From NCBI RefSeq assembly GCF_041146795.1, contig NC_135172.1, forward strand, positions 43,712,623 to 43,776,622: a stretch of 64,000 nt of DNA, given 5' to 3'. Shown here one piece after another: positions 33,031 through 55,252 of the stretch. Below the pieces are notes generated by a model. The model searched no databases and was not told the DNA's origin. It was given only the letters and a program-made list of their open reading frames with translations. Both the position numbers and the translations under genes were made by a program. The DNA is from Maylandia zebra. Lineage: Eukaryota; Chordata; Actinopteri; Cichliformes; Cichlidae. How positions within the stretch are numbered: the first letter of the stretch is position 1; each line of letters begins with the position of its first letter.

Positions 33031-34356
33031 CTTGGCCGTCGAAATAAGACGCAGTTGGTAGAAGCTAGATTTGACTACAGAGGACACTTGTTTGTCAGAT
33101 TTGAAGGAGCTGTCCAGCAGCACACCTAGGTTACTAACAGTGTCAGAGAGAAAAGTGGCGAGGGATCCAAAGGTATCAACTAGCTGGCCCCGGGGGAAAT
33201 AACTGTCAAACACCACAATTTCGGTTTCATTTAAGATTAGAGAGTTGCCCAAAAGCCATTCTTTGGCTTCTCTCATGCACTCTATGAAGCAGTGCAGGTA
33301 CAGAGCAACATCATCAGTTAGCTGAAAGTAAATTTGTATATCATCAGCATAGCAATGAAATGACATGTTGTATTTTTCAAAGATTAAGTTTAGAGGTAGC
33401 ATATAGAGAGAGAATAACATTGGGCCCAACACAGAGCCTTGAGGCACGCCACAGCAGAAGGATGCAACAGAGGAAGAATAGGTACCCAGAGTGAGAGAGG
33501 AGGACCTGCTCGAAAGATATGATTTAAACCAGTTAAGGGCGTCACCTCTAATGCCAACTGTATGTTCTAACCTCGTTAGTAGAATATTATGGTCCACCAT
33601 ACTAAAGGCTGAGGACAAGTCCAGTAAGCCTAAGACTGCAGAACGACCTGAATCGGCAATTAGGAGAAGATCATTAAGGACTATCAGCAGAGCTGTTTCA
33701 GTGCTATGACGTGGTTTAAAGCCAGACTGGAATTTATCATTGATGTTGTTCGCATCCAGTTGGGCCTGGAGTTGCGAGAGAATTATCTTCTCCAAGATTT
33801 TGGACAGGAACAGGAGTTTGTGAACTACAGGCCGATCTCCAAAGTCATTATGATCGAGGTTCCTTCTTTGAGAACAGGCTGCACTACAGCGTGTTTAAAG
33901 GCTGATGGAACATGGCCGGAAAGCAATGAAGAATTTGTGAGAGTTAAAATACTGGGCCCAATTCCATCAAAACCATCCCTGATAATGCGTGATGGGAGAA
34001 TATCATGTACAGAATTTGTATTTTTCAGTTGTTCAACTATTTGCTTAAGGGCGGGGAGTGACACCGGCTCAAACTGATGAAAAGTTGATGAACATCCAGG
34101 GGTGAAAGCAGGGCTCACAACTAAAGGGTGTGAAGACTTGAGAGATAAAAGTTTCTGTGAAGTAATAACAAAATTGTTCGCAGAGAGCTGGAGAGGACAC
34201 CGTCGGCATTTCATGACAGGGATTGACCACTGGATTAAAGATTTTAAACAGCGTTCGAGGATTATAGCCATTAGTCTCAATAATTTCAGAAAAGAAAGCC
34301 GCTTTAGCCATTTTAACAGCATTTTGAAACTTCAGGCGGCTGGTACCTAAGATATC

Positions 34357-35660
34357 AAAGGATACCTGGAGCTTAGTCCAAGGGGCTTAGCCGGGCTCCA
34401 CCCAAAGACACTACGTGGGTCTATCTTCCTGTGTACCCACCCACAGGAGGGGCCATAAGGGTTTGGTGCTCTGTGGATCAGGCAGCAGTCAGAGGTGGAA
34501 GTCTTGGTGCTCCAATCCCTGGCTTCAAAAACTGTTTGTAGCCCTTGGAGTGACCCTTTTTGGTGGGGTAGGAGCCAGAGCTGGTGCATAAGGTCAAGAA
34601 ATGCCAACTAGATTTAGCATGGCTCGCCTGAATGCATAGCTCAGACTGTACGTTGGGGTTATTCCCAGTGAACGAGAGGGTTGCTTCCCTTTGCCTGCCT
34701 GACTGTTGTTTGTGCCCATGCACCAAATAACAGTTCAGAGTACCCAGGCTTCTTGGAATCACTGGCTGGGAGCTGGAGAGTGCTCCACCCAGGGACTGTT
34801 CTGCTGGGGGTCTTCAGTGCTCACGTTGGACCTGAGTGGTGTTTTGTGATTGGACTTTTGTTGGCGAGTGTCGTGGCAGTTGTCCCAGAACACAGGAGAT
34901 GAAGGAAGCCGTCACCTTAAAGGAGTCTTATGAGGCTTGGTCAGCCTGTGGGATTCCAGAAGCACCTGACAGGTACCAGCAGAACCAGCAACGTGCAACA
35001 GTAATAGTGGCTTATACAAAAACTCAGGTGTGGGAGGTGCTCAGGGAGACCGCGGAACAAGACTTTAGGTTGGCCTTAAAGTTATTTAAGAGACACACTA
35101 TTTACAGTGGTGACAGGACGCTGCTGACCTCAACCAAAGACATGGCCAAGCAGTGGAAGGAACACTTTGAGGACCTCCTCAATCCCACATTCACATCTGC
35201 TATGCAAACAGAGTCTGGGCATACGGTCTGTGACTCGCCTATCACTGAGGGTGAGGTCACCAATGTAGTTAAACCACTGCTCAGTGGCAGGGCCCCTGGA
35301 ATGAATGAAATGGGCGCTGAATTCCTGAAAGCTGTGAAGGTTGAAGGGCTGTCCTGGCTGACATGTCTCTGCAACATTGCATGGAGGTCTGGTTCTGTTG
35401 GCTTATTGGCATATTGTGACCAAGTATCTCAGGGTCTTGTGCTCGAGTAAGGGGAACATGAGTTTTACAGATGGATTGGAGCGGCGTCTGCAGTGATGCA
35501 GATGCTGTACAGATCTTAGTGATAGAAAAAGAGCTGAGCATCAAAGCAAAGCTTTCAATTTAGTGGTCTATCTACTTTCCTACCCTCACCTACATTTTAC
35601 ACAGCTTCCCAACGACGTTTGGACTTGAGGCTGAAATAATCCATCAGTCACACGATGAAT
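34357..35660 (+). mobile_element. LINE remnant, plus strand
   Basis: Degraded LINE lying head to head with the previous one. The frame 34836-35450 encodes sequence between endonuclease and RT: KDMAKQWKEHFEDLLNPT, SPITEGEVTNVVKPLLSGRA, then GLSWLTCLCNIAWRSG. After a large deletion, 35400-35640 matches the RT C-terminal part (KYLS-like start, then QRRLQ and TYPHLHFT-like codons with stops). The same family is found on the minus strand at 39721-39995. Confidence 0.7.
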
Positions 35661-36206
35661 AATCAGAGAGTAGAAGCTAGGCCTATGTTTGAAGCCACTG
35701 AGGTGTTTGATGGCGGGGTGACGTGGTTCCACTGAATGAAACTTGAGATGGTCCAATAACTCCGTACCTATCCTGTCTGTTTAATACCTGTATCGCTTTC
35801 CATCGGTTGCGTTTGCTGCTCATCAGTTCTCTCAGTATCCAGCATCATTTAATATAAATCACAACAGTACAGCAGTCACAAACCATTTCCTTCTTCCAAT
35901 CAATGACACCCGACGCTAATTACATGTCTACCTTAAAAAGATACAATACTGTAAAACAAACAGTGACCCCTAGTGGCTCACAGAAGGTAACAACACAGAA
36001 AACGGCTCCTACAAAAAAAACTTATAGAGAAATAAATTTGTTGAAACCACACAAGATGAACGTTGTCACTTCCTCTTTCTTTCCATTCTTTATCTTTGAT
36101 TTCTAGTGTTAGAGGCTGAATGTTAATTGTATTTTCTCTTTGATATTTCTAAACCATTTACAGATATGTTTAATTAAAGTGTACATTTTTATACTTCTGT
36201 TCTCAG
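35661..36206 (+). other. TRIM gene 5' flank
   Basis: AT-rich, no ORF. A pyrimidine-rich acceptor (TTCTGTTCTCAG) ends at 36206, nine bases before the TRIM start codon, suggesting an upstream non-coding exon and intron. Confidence 0.5.
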
Positions 36207-36215
36207 GGTGCAGAC

Positions 36216-37871
36216 ATGTCTGCTGCCACCAATCTGCAGTATGAAGATCGCTTTCTGTGCTCCATCTGTCTGGATGTGTTCACTGATCCGGTCACCACAT
36301 CATGTGGACACAACTTCTGCAAAAAGTGCATCACTCAATATTGGGATGTTCATGAGAGGTGTCAGTGTCCCCTGTGTAAGGAGACTTTCAAGAGTAGACC
36401 TCAGCTGAAGATCAACACCTTCATCTCTGAGATGGTTGCTCAGTTCAGACGTGAATCTCAGCAGAAAGCCAGCAGCAGCAGCAGCTCAGAGCAACAAGCT
36501 GCCAAACCAGGAGAAGTTCCCTGTGACGTCTGCACTGGAACCAGACTGAAGGCCCTGAAGTCCTGCCTGGTGTGTCTGACCTCCTACTGTCAGACTCACC
36601 TGGAGCCTCATCTGACAGCTACAAGTCTGAAAAGACATCAGCTGATTGAGCCTGTGGAGAACCTGGAAAGCAGGATGTGTAGGAAGCACGATAAACATCT
36701 GGAGCTGTTCTGTAAGACCGACCAGACATGTGTCTGCATGCTCTGCTCTGTTCTAGATCACAAGGCTCATGAGTTCGTTCCTCTGAAAGAAGAATATGAA
36801 GGAAAGAAGGCAGAGCTGGAGAAGACAGAGGCTGAGATTCAGCAGATGATCCAGAAGAGACGACTGAAGATTCAGGAGATCAAAGAGTCGGTGAAGATGA
36901 GGAAAGATGCTGCAGACAGACAGAAAGCAGAAGGTGTTCAGGTCCTCACGGCTCTGATGGAGTCTGTTGAGAGACGCCTGAAGGAGCTCATAAAGGAGAT
37001 CGAAGACAAACAGGAAACTACAGAGAAACAGGCTGAAGGACTCATCAAAGATCTGGAACAGGAAATCTCTGAGCTGATGGAGAGAAGCTCTGAGGTGGAG
37101 CAGCTCTCACGCTCTGAAGACCACCTCCACCTCCTCCAAAGCTTCTCCTCCCTGAAAGCTGCTCTATGCACCAAGGACTGGACAGAGGTCAGAGTCCGTC
37201 CACCATCATATGAGGGGACCGTGGGGAGAGCTGTGGAGACACTCAGGAAAGACATGAAGAAGCTGTTTGAGGCTGCAGAGCTGAAGAGGGTCCAGCAGGA
37301 TGCAGTGGACGTGACTCTGGATCCTGATACAGCAAATCCTTATCTCATCCTGTCTGACGATGGAAAACAAGTGAATCATGGTGATGTGAGGAAGAAACTT
37401 CCGGACAACCCAGAGAGATTTTCTCAGTGTGTTTGTGTTTTAGCAGAGCAGAGTTTCTCTTCAGGCAGATTTTACTTTGAGGTTCAGGTTAAAGGAAAGA
37501 CTAAATGGACTTTAGGAGTGTCCACAGAGTCGATCAACAGGAAGGGAAAAATCAGACTGAGACCTCAGAACGGTCTCTGGACTGTTTGTCTGAGAAATGG
37601 AAATGAGTACAAAGCTTGTGCCGCCCCTCCGGTCCGTCTCTGTCTCCGGTCTGGTCCTCAGAAGGTGGGGGTGTTTGTGGACTATGAGGAGGGTCTAGTC
37701 TCCTTCTATGACGTAGATGCTGCAGCTCTGATCTACTCGTTCACTGGCTGCTCCTTCACAGAGAAGCTCCACCCGTACTTGAATCCGTGTAATAATGATG
37801 ATGGTAAGAACGCTGCACCTCTGCTGATCACTGCTGTCGATCTCATTCTGTGTGAAGACCGTCTGGATTAA
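36216..37871 (+). CDS. TRIM E3 ubiquitin ligase, finTRIM-like (551 aa)
   Basis: A probable RING-type E3 ubiquitin ligase of the fish TRIM expansion (finTRIM/TRIM25-like), used in antiviral and inflammatory signalling in the cytosol. The RING C3HC4 is complete: C15, C18, C30, H32, C35, C38, C51, C54. A first B-box starts at about residue 101 (CDVCTGTRLKALKSC), and the second has CRKHDKHLELFCKTDQTCVC. A long Glu/Lys coiled coil spans about 185-300. PRY-SPRY spans about 360-545, with VTLDPDTANP, TKWTLGVS, GLWTV and GVFVDYEEGLVSFYD. The frame is uninterrupted. All domains lie on one exon, unlike the usual multi-exon finTRIM, with an acceptor just upstream of the ATG. The start is the first ATG, directly before the RING. 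Orthologue unknown. Confidence 0.9.
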   Translation: MSAATNLQYEDRFLCSICLDVFTDPVTTSCGHNFCKKCITQYWDVHERCQCPLCKETFKSRPQLKINTFISEMVAQFRRESQQKASSSSSSEQQAAKPGEVPCDVCTGTRLKALKSCLVCLTSYCQTHLEPHLTATSLKRHQLIEPVENLESRMCRKHDKHLELFCKTDQTCVCMLCSVLDHKAHEFVPLKEEYEGKKAELEKTEAEIQQMIQKRRLKIQEIKESVKMRKDAADRQKAEGVQVLTALMESVERRLKELIKEIEDKQETTEKQAEGLIKDLEQEISELMERSSEVEQLSRSEDHLHLLQSFSSLKAALCTKDWTEVRVRPPSYEGTVGRAVETLRKDMKKLFEAAELKRVQQDAVDVTLDPDTANPYLILSDDGKQVNHGDVRKKLPDNPERFSQCVCVLAEQSFSSGRFYFEVQVKGKTKWTLGVSTESINRKGKIRLRPQNGLWTVCLRNGNEYKACAAPPVRLCLRSGPQKVGVFVDYEEGLVSFYDVDAAALIYSFTGCSFTEKLHPYLNPCNNDDGKNAAPLLITAVDLILCEDRLD

Positions 37872-39249
37872 GAACATTCACTGATAACACTCGATGAGTT
37901 TGGTGTTCGTGTCACACAGTGGAAAATTGTTTTTATATTTTGTTTTGGATCAGGCTGTTTATTGGTACATAGTGTTGATTTTATTTGCATGGTTTTATCC
38001 TCATATTTATATTGTGTATTTTAGTTTTGTTGCACAATATTCTTTTAATCCACTGTGGACTAAGCAGACCTGTAGGCACCTGTGAGGCGGGGCGTTCCCC
38101 GAGCCGGCCTATCAGCCGCCAAACTGACCTGCTAAAGGGGATAGTGAGAGAGCGATGCACGAAAGGTGAGCAGGAGAAAAAAGAAACGTGTTCAAGCCAG
38201 CATATGTGTCGAAGGACCTGCTGCCTGACTGTGGGGTGCCACGAGTCGTTCGGCAACGGACTGGCCAGCGGAACATGGCGATCCAGTCCCAACGGCAGGA
38301 ACAGCGACAGTGGGTGGCGATGCCCGCAATCCACAGCAGGGCAGGGGTGTCCCTCTGCCTGCATCTGGCGGTGCTACGAGGGAGGCCGTGTTCAGGTGTG
38401 GAGTGGGGCGGGACTGTGCAGTGACGCGCTGTCAGGAGAAGACAGGTCTGCGACAGGAGCCCCCTCCTTGTTCTTCTGGCCGGTGTGGTTTCCATCCCGG
38501 AAGAGAAATTCCTCTCCTGTTTCAGATAAGGACCATTTGCCCGCGTGTGGCTGGACTGTGGGATTATGGCACTGTGGGGGGGAAACATTTGTGTAGCTTT
38601 TGTTTTGATAGTATATAGTTATTTCTGCCGGCAGGGTTTTTAGCGTGTTGGAAACTCTTTATTGTATAGGGGGATTTTAAACTGTATTTGTGATTCTGGT
38701 TGTGTCTGTGTTCCCATGGAAATAAAGGGTGTGTTTAAGGCCCTGAGCGCCGACCCACTCACTCCCCTTCTTCTTGTATGTGAACGGACTTTGAGGTGAA
38801 GATTTATATCCAGCACTTTCAGCGGCTACATTCATATCATTGATCTCACACGTACAGTACATTGTTTAAAAATGGAAATAATCTGTAAAATTCTGTAAAA
38901 ATAAAACAAAACAAACAAATAATCTGACAGAAAAATATCGTACAGCAGTGGAACTTAACAGTTTGTAATTTTGGTAATTAAAATATGGAGAAGTTTTTTT
39001 TATGGTACAGAAAATATATTTGTAGCTTTAAATTTACATGAAATCTTTCAAATAAAAAGTATTTACATGTGTAAAGACGACACATTTACCCTCAGTGTGG
39101 TTCAACACTGTAATACAGTAATCAGGTGTATTAGTCTGTTTTTATAGTAAAGAATCTCAGTTTTATTAGAGTCTGAATTTATTAAAATGTTATACTACCC
39201 ATAAAAAATGTCAGCATGTTGTTTTTTTATTATTTTAAATGGGAAATGT
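37872..39249. other. TRIM 3' flank and unclassified LTR-like sequence
   Basis: Bases 38060-38830 are GC-rich with a G run at 38576-38581 and AATAAAGG near 38721 followed by a GC-rich end; they resemble the 3' part of a retroelement or LTR, but no partner copy is in the window. Bases 38870-39240 are AT-rich and empty. Confidence 0.35.
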
Positions 39250-39630
39250 CATCCATCCATTCGCTTCCGCTTATCCTTTTCAGGGTCGCGGGGGGCGCTG
39301 GAGCCTATCCCAGCTGTCACAGGGCGAGAGGCGGGTACACCCTGGACAGGTCGCCAGTCTGTCGCAGGGCCAACACACAGGGACAGACAACCATTCACAC
39401 TCACATTCACACTCACATTCACACCTAGTGACAATTTGGATTATCCAATCAACCTATCCCCACCAGCTGCATGTCTTTGGACGGTGGGAGGAAGCCGGAG
39501 TACCCGGAGAGAACCCACGCAAACACGGGGAGAACATGCAAACTCCACACAGAAAGACCCCGGCCTGATGGTGGAATTGAACTCAGGACCTTCTTGCTGT
39601 GCGGCAACAGTGCTAACCACCGTGCCACCG
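39250..39630 (-). mobile_element. tRNA-derived SINE (V-SINE-like)
   Basis: Read on the minus strand, the head has A-box-like GTGGTTAGCACTGTTGCC and B-box-like GAGTTCAATTCC spacing of a tRNA-derived promoter, followed by the conserved fish SINE body. A perfect 10-bp target duplication TGGGAAATGT lies at 39240-39249 and 39631-39640. It contains a short CATTCACACT repeat. Confidence 0.88.
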
Positions 39631-39720
39631 TGGGAAATGTGTTTAAATAAAAACTTTTGTATATTTTATAGTCTGTTTAAAACCTTAATCGATCTACTGT
39701 TTTAAAAACATCTGAAGAGA

Positions 39721-39995
39721 CAGATGAGAGACCCCACCCGCACCTACGGTCACGAGCTGTGGGATCGGTCACTACCCACAGCGCGTGATCGTAGGTGAGG
39801 GTAGGGACGTAGATCGACCTCCAAATCGAGAGCTTCGCTTTTACACTCAGCTCTCTTCACCACGACGGACCGGTGCAGCGTCCGCATCGCTGCAGCAGCA
39901 GCACCAGTCCGTCTGTCGATCTCCCGCCCCCCTCTCCCGTCACTCGTGAACAAGACCGAGATATTTAAACTCCTCCACTTGGACCAGGAACTCGT
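39721..39995 (-). mobile_element. LINE RT C-terminal fragment
   Basis: The minus strand encodes a piece like EIDRRTGAAAAAMRTLHRSV in broken frames. It is the same family as 35400-35640 on the plus strand (shared TACCCTCACCTAC and GCAGCG.TGCGG patterns). Confidence 0.6.
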
Positions 39996-40960
39996 CCCCA
40001 CCCGGAGTGGGCACTCCACCCTTTCCCAGCTGAGGGCATCCTTAAAATGTTTATGGTGCAAACTCAGCTTTTGGAATATCCAAGAAGAAAGCATGTGTAC
40101 TAAACCAACTACTGAGTGCAAGAAGAGCTAAAAGCTCACTGACATCACCTCAGTCGTAGCTTTGCTAGCAAGCACACGGTCCTGTCATCATGAGAGGAAG
40201 ACTCAGTTTAATATGTAGCTGGTGACGCGACGTGGCTGCTCAGAGCGTCAGTGTCTGCAGTACAGACAGAGTGATCTAATGGTACAAAGCTTGGGTTTGG
40301 TTTACTCACCCTGCAGATGCAATGTGTGGTGCTGTTTCTCCAGAGTTTTGCTTGTTGTTGGTTATTTAAAGTCTCCACCTTCTCTGGATTCGGAGTTTCC
40401 TCCTCTTCCTCAGCCCTAGCTACATGTGCAAGTACTGTGACTGTAACTTTACTGACGTCTGCAGCACGAACACATTATGGAGAAAGAGAGGGAACAAGGA
40501 TGTGTGCAGGCCGTAAATGGTATAAAAGCTGCTTCAAGCTTTAAATAAATTCCACTAAAGATCCAAACCTGCTGTGGGACGGACACAGATACGCTGTGAA
40601 GGAGCCGTAACTCAAACGGCTGCTCGGCCTCCACAGAGGAAGAAGGCGAGGACGCGAGTTTTTCTCTTTAATATGGATTTACTGAGATCGTTTACATCAG
40701 TGGATACAGGAAACACACAGCGACGTACAGACACACCACAGGCTACAGTGTACCAGTTAAAAAGGAGACGAGCTCCTTAGAGCCAATCACAGATGTCACG
40801 CCTCTCCTTTCAAAGTTCGTCTTCAGTGCATCAGTTAAAGTCAAACTTCTCCAACCATAAACCAGCAGTGGACGGAGGAGGTGTCGGTCAGAGTCCCAGT
40901 TATGAGCAGGAGGAGGAAGTGGAGCCAGTTTATCACCAGCTCCCAGTAACAGAGATCCAG
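39996..40960. other. Intergenic, no gene seen
   Basis: Small open frames here have no recognisable content. No transposon ends found. Confidence 0.4.

Positions 40961-40962
<2 letters not shown>

Positions 40963-41018
<56 letters not shown>
40963..41018. repeat. (CA)n microsatellite
   Basis: About 28 uninterrupted CA units. Confidence 0.95.
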
Positions 41019-41021
<3 letters not shown>

Positions 41022-41290
41022 GCTGCTCGTCCAACGTGGGAATGTACAGAGTTACAGATGATTAAAGTTTAGAGGAACACTGCTCTGAGCTCATCATTTC
41101 CACTTTGTCATCTGAAGGACCGACAGCATCAGCTCCTCACACGGCAAAATCTAAATAAAGTTTAATAAAATCAAATAAAGCACAAAAAAGTCTAAAATCA
41201 AAAATAAACACTGACCTGTTTGTTCTTCAGTCCCTTTAAACCTTTGAAATAAACATGTCGTTAAGAAGGCGATGAGAAAGTGAACGATCG

Positions 41291-41718
41291 GTGTGTGTCT
41301 GTGTCTATATGTGTGTGTGTGTGTGTGTCAGTGTGTGTGTGTGTGTGTATATGTGTGTCAGTGTGTGTGTGTGTGTGTCAGTGTGTGTGTGTGTGTGTGT
41401 GTGTGTCAGTGTGTGTGTGTGTGTCAGTGTGTGTGTGTGTGTGTCAGTGTGTGTGTGTGTGTGTCTATATGTGTGTGTGTGTCTATATGTGTGTCAGTGT
41501 GTGTGTGTCAGTGTGTGTGTGTGTGTGTCAGTGTGTGTGTGTGTGTGTCTATATGTGTGTGTGTGTGTGTGTCAGTGTGTGTGTGTGTGTGTCTATATGT
41601 GTGTGTGTGTGTGTGTCAGTGTGTGTGTGTGTGTGTCTATATGTGTGTGTGTGTGTGTCAGTGTGTGTGTGTATGTCAGTGTGTGTGTGTGTGTGTGTGT
41701 CAGTGTGTGTGTGTGTGT
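41291..41718. repeat. Compound (TG)n minisatellite
   Basis: TG runs are punctuated by two alternating interruptions, GTCAGTGTG and GTCTATATG, giving higher-order units of about 20-40 bp. All open frames across it are artefacts of the repeat. Confidence 0.95.
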
Positions 41719-42440
41719 TGGAGCATTTCAGTCAGAGTGTGTTTGTGGGGTTTCTGTGTTATTGTGACAGTTTAAACTACGTTTGTCTCTAATAAAAAAA
41801 TCTCCCCGGTGTTCCCAAAGTAACTGTGGTAGAAGCCCCGCCCACCAGGGGCTTAAAGGGGGCGGGCCATTTTGAACTGAATCAAAGCTGCTCTAGCAGC
41901 ACTTCAGTGTTCAGACTGAGCAGACGGCTGATCCAGGATCAGACTGAAGCCCTCTGAGGAAACGGCCGCCTGTCGTCCACACAAATACGACCCCACAGGC
42001 GTGATTGCTGTGACGAGCTAACGAGCTAACGAGGGCCACGCTGAACACGTACAGCAGGTCAGCTTCATGATCTACAGTGAAACCTTTATGCCTGTTATGC
42101 CGCGCTGCAGGATGAGGAAGACTGGGTGGAAACAAGTTTTCAGACTCTTCAGTGGAGAGAAGAAGAGACAATAACTCGTGTTTGTTCTGATCGCTTTAAA
42201 CTCGTGTGCATCTGACTTCCTGTCACTGTGCAATCGTGCGTTTCAGTACAAATGTCAGTAACCTAAAAACATTTAAATTGAAGCAGCCTGTCTGTTCTGT
42301 GAACCAAAAACGTTAAACCGTGTTTTCACCTCCGTCTCAAACGCCGCCGAGGTTTCTCCCTTTAACCTGGAAACGTCACCTCGCCGTCCTGTGAATAAAT
42401 ATTAATAAAAGCCAGCGGAGTCCCTTTGATCCGGTCCGTG
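41719..42440 (-). other. mtmr7 3' flank / 3'UTR
   Basis: Downstream of the mtmr7 stop codon. It should include the 3'UTR; no unambiguous minus-strand polyadenylation signal was picked out. Confidence 0.4.
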
Positions 42441-53956
<11,516 letters not shown>

Positions 53957-54260
53957 CACTGCCGGCTGACACAGCAGAGGTGGAGGAGGTGATGGAGACA
54001 GTGGCCCGACGTTTTCCTTTATCCTCGCCAGCGGTTAAATTCCCTGCTTCACGCCGACAGATGAGCCGTGTTCCCCGCTGCGGCTGCTCCAGAGCTGCCC
54101 CGGAGCGACTCCCATGACTTCCGTCCCTGCGTGTCCCGGTTCGGTTAGTCTAAACGACACAAAACCGAGTCCGTGTCACCGTAGACCGCCAGCACCCGAG
54201 CTCCCACCGCTTCTCCCGGCCGCTAACAGAGCCCCTTATAGCTGCTCCCGACACCACCAT
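53957..54260 (-). promoter_or_regulatory. mtmr7 5'UTR and GC-rich promoter region
   Basis: Immediately upstream of the mtmr7 ATG the sequence is GC- and CpG-rich compared with its surroundings (about 53800-54260), contains several GCGG/CCGC motifs and lacks a TATA box. A CRE-like site (TGACGTGA on the minus strand) sits near 54262-54270. The transcription start was not located. Confidence 0.5.
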
Positions 54261-55090
54261 CACGTCAGCATTCACAACATCCGGTGATGCCTTTCAAAAT
54301 AAAATGTCGACTAATACACGTTCCTTAACATTAGCAGCAGCGGCAGTCCATCTTTAATGAAAGGTGCTGTTTAAAAACTTTTATTCGTATAACTTTTACA
54401 ACTTCTTAAAATATTATTTTTGAATTTATTGATTTATGGTGAGATCAAAAGGAAACCTGCGGTTTATTTTGAAAGGTAAAAAGTGTTTTTCTTTCTTATT
54501 TTGGTGAACTTGATTTACATGTCGTGCCAGGCTCGTGCGCGCTAAACCGCAAGGGCGCGTGCGCAAACCTCACCTTGTATTTTGTTTGTTTGTTTGTTTC
54601 TGATGTAATGATCGTGTTTTTGTGTTTCCTTTATATAAATGTTTAGTATTTACTGCTGTGTCATATATTCAGACACCCCTGTCCTCTTTTGTCTCTTTGT
54701 ATCACGCTACATTTCTCGCCTTATTTTGTAATTTTAATAACGTGTTTCTAAACACGAGTGGGTTTATATTGGGTGCGGGGGGATGCGTTAATTCCTCAAA
54801 CTGACGCTGTTTTATTAAAGTGAGTTTGATTTAATGCTGTTTAAATATTTGTGTACATGTTTCGACATCTTTGTGAGGACAGAAAGTTAGCACGCTACTA
54901 CACCCGCGTGACCAAACGTCACTTATGGGGACAAAGTGCCCGTCCTCACGAGTTTGGAGACATTTTTGAGGCTCAAAATGTGGTTTTAGAGTCAGGGTCA
55001 CAGTTAATAATAATAATAATATTAACTGTAACCCTGGGTTACAGTTGGGTTATGGTTAGGATTAGGATTCATTTTTGATGGTTAGGGTAA
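54261..55090. other. Intergenic upstream of mtmr7
   Basis: No gene. Bases 54930-55090 are a repeat shared with 49365-49480, ending in GGTTAGGGTAAG directly before (TG)n. Confidence 0.45.
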
Positions 55091-55118
55091 GTGTGTGTGT
55101 GTGTGTGTGCGTGCGTGC

Positions 55119-55173
<55 letters not shown>

Positions 55174-55189
55174 CGTGTGTGTGTATGTG

Positions 55190-55250
<61 letters not shown>
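55091..55250. repeat. (TG)n microsatellite, 160 bp
   Basis: Nearly pure TG with a few GTGC interruptions. ORFs over it are artefacts. Confidence 0.95.

Positions 55251-55252
<2 letters not shown>

Larger units (their letters stand above)
30674..34345 (-). mobile_element. Rex1-like LINE, split by a hAT insertion
   Basis: On the minus strand, from 34322 the frames give the palm N-terminal region (FEPVSLPALKQIVEQLKN, then AFKHAVVQPVLKE). After a frameshift near 33830, 33795-33028 gives an open RT block of 255 codons ([63 protein letters not shown]). A hAT element occupies 31446-33030, and 31293-30925 gives the C-terminus (RFASITPVLADLHWLLIKYR, GDRAFALVAPNLWNNFP). The 3' tail is at about 30674-30740. 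The N-terminal endonuclease is missing. Confidence 0.85.

Noticed and set aside
25205-34345. One large provirus spanning the gag-protease remnant and the minus-strand RT region
   Set aside because: The RT at 30.7-34.3 kb has LINE motifs (YADD context, C-terminal LINE signature, LINE tail), not retroviral ones, and it lies on the wrong side of the protease for that strand.
41280-41792. Three overlapping Cys/Val-rich ORFs
   Set aside because: Pure translation of the TG minisatellite.
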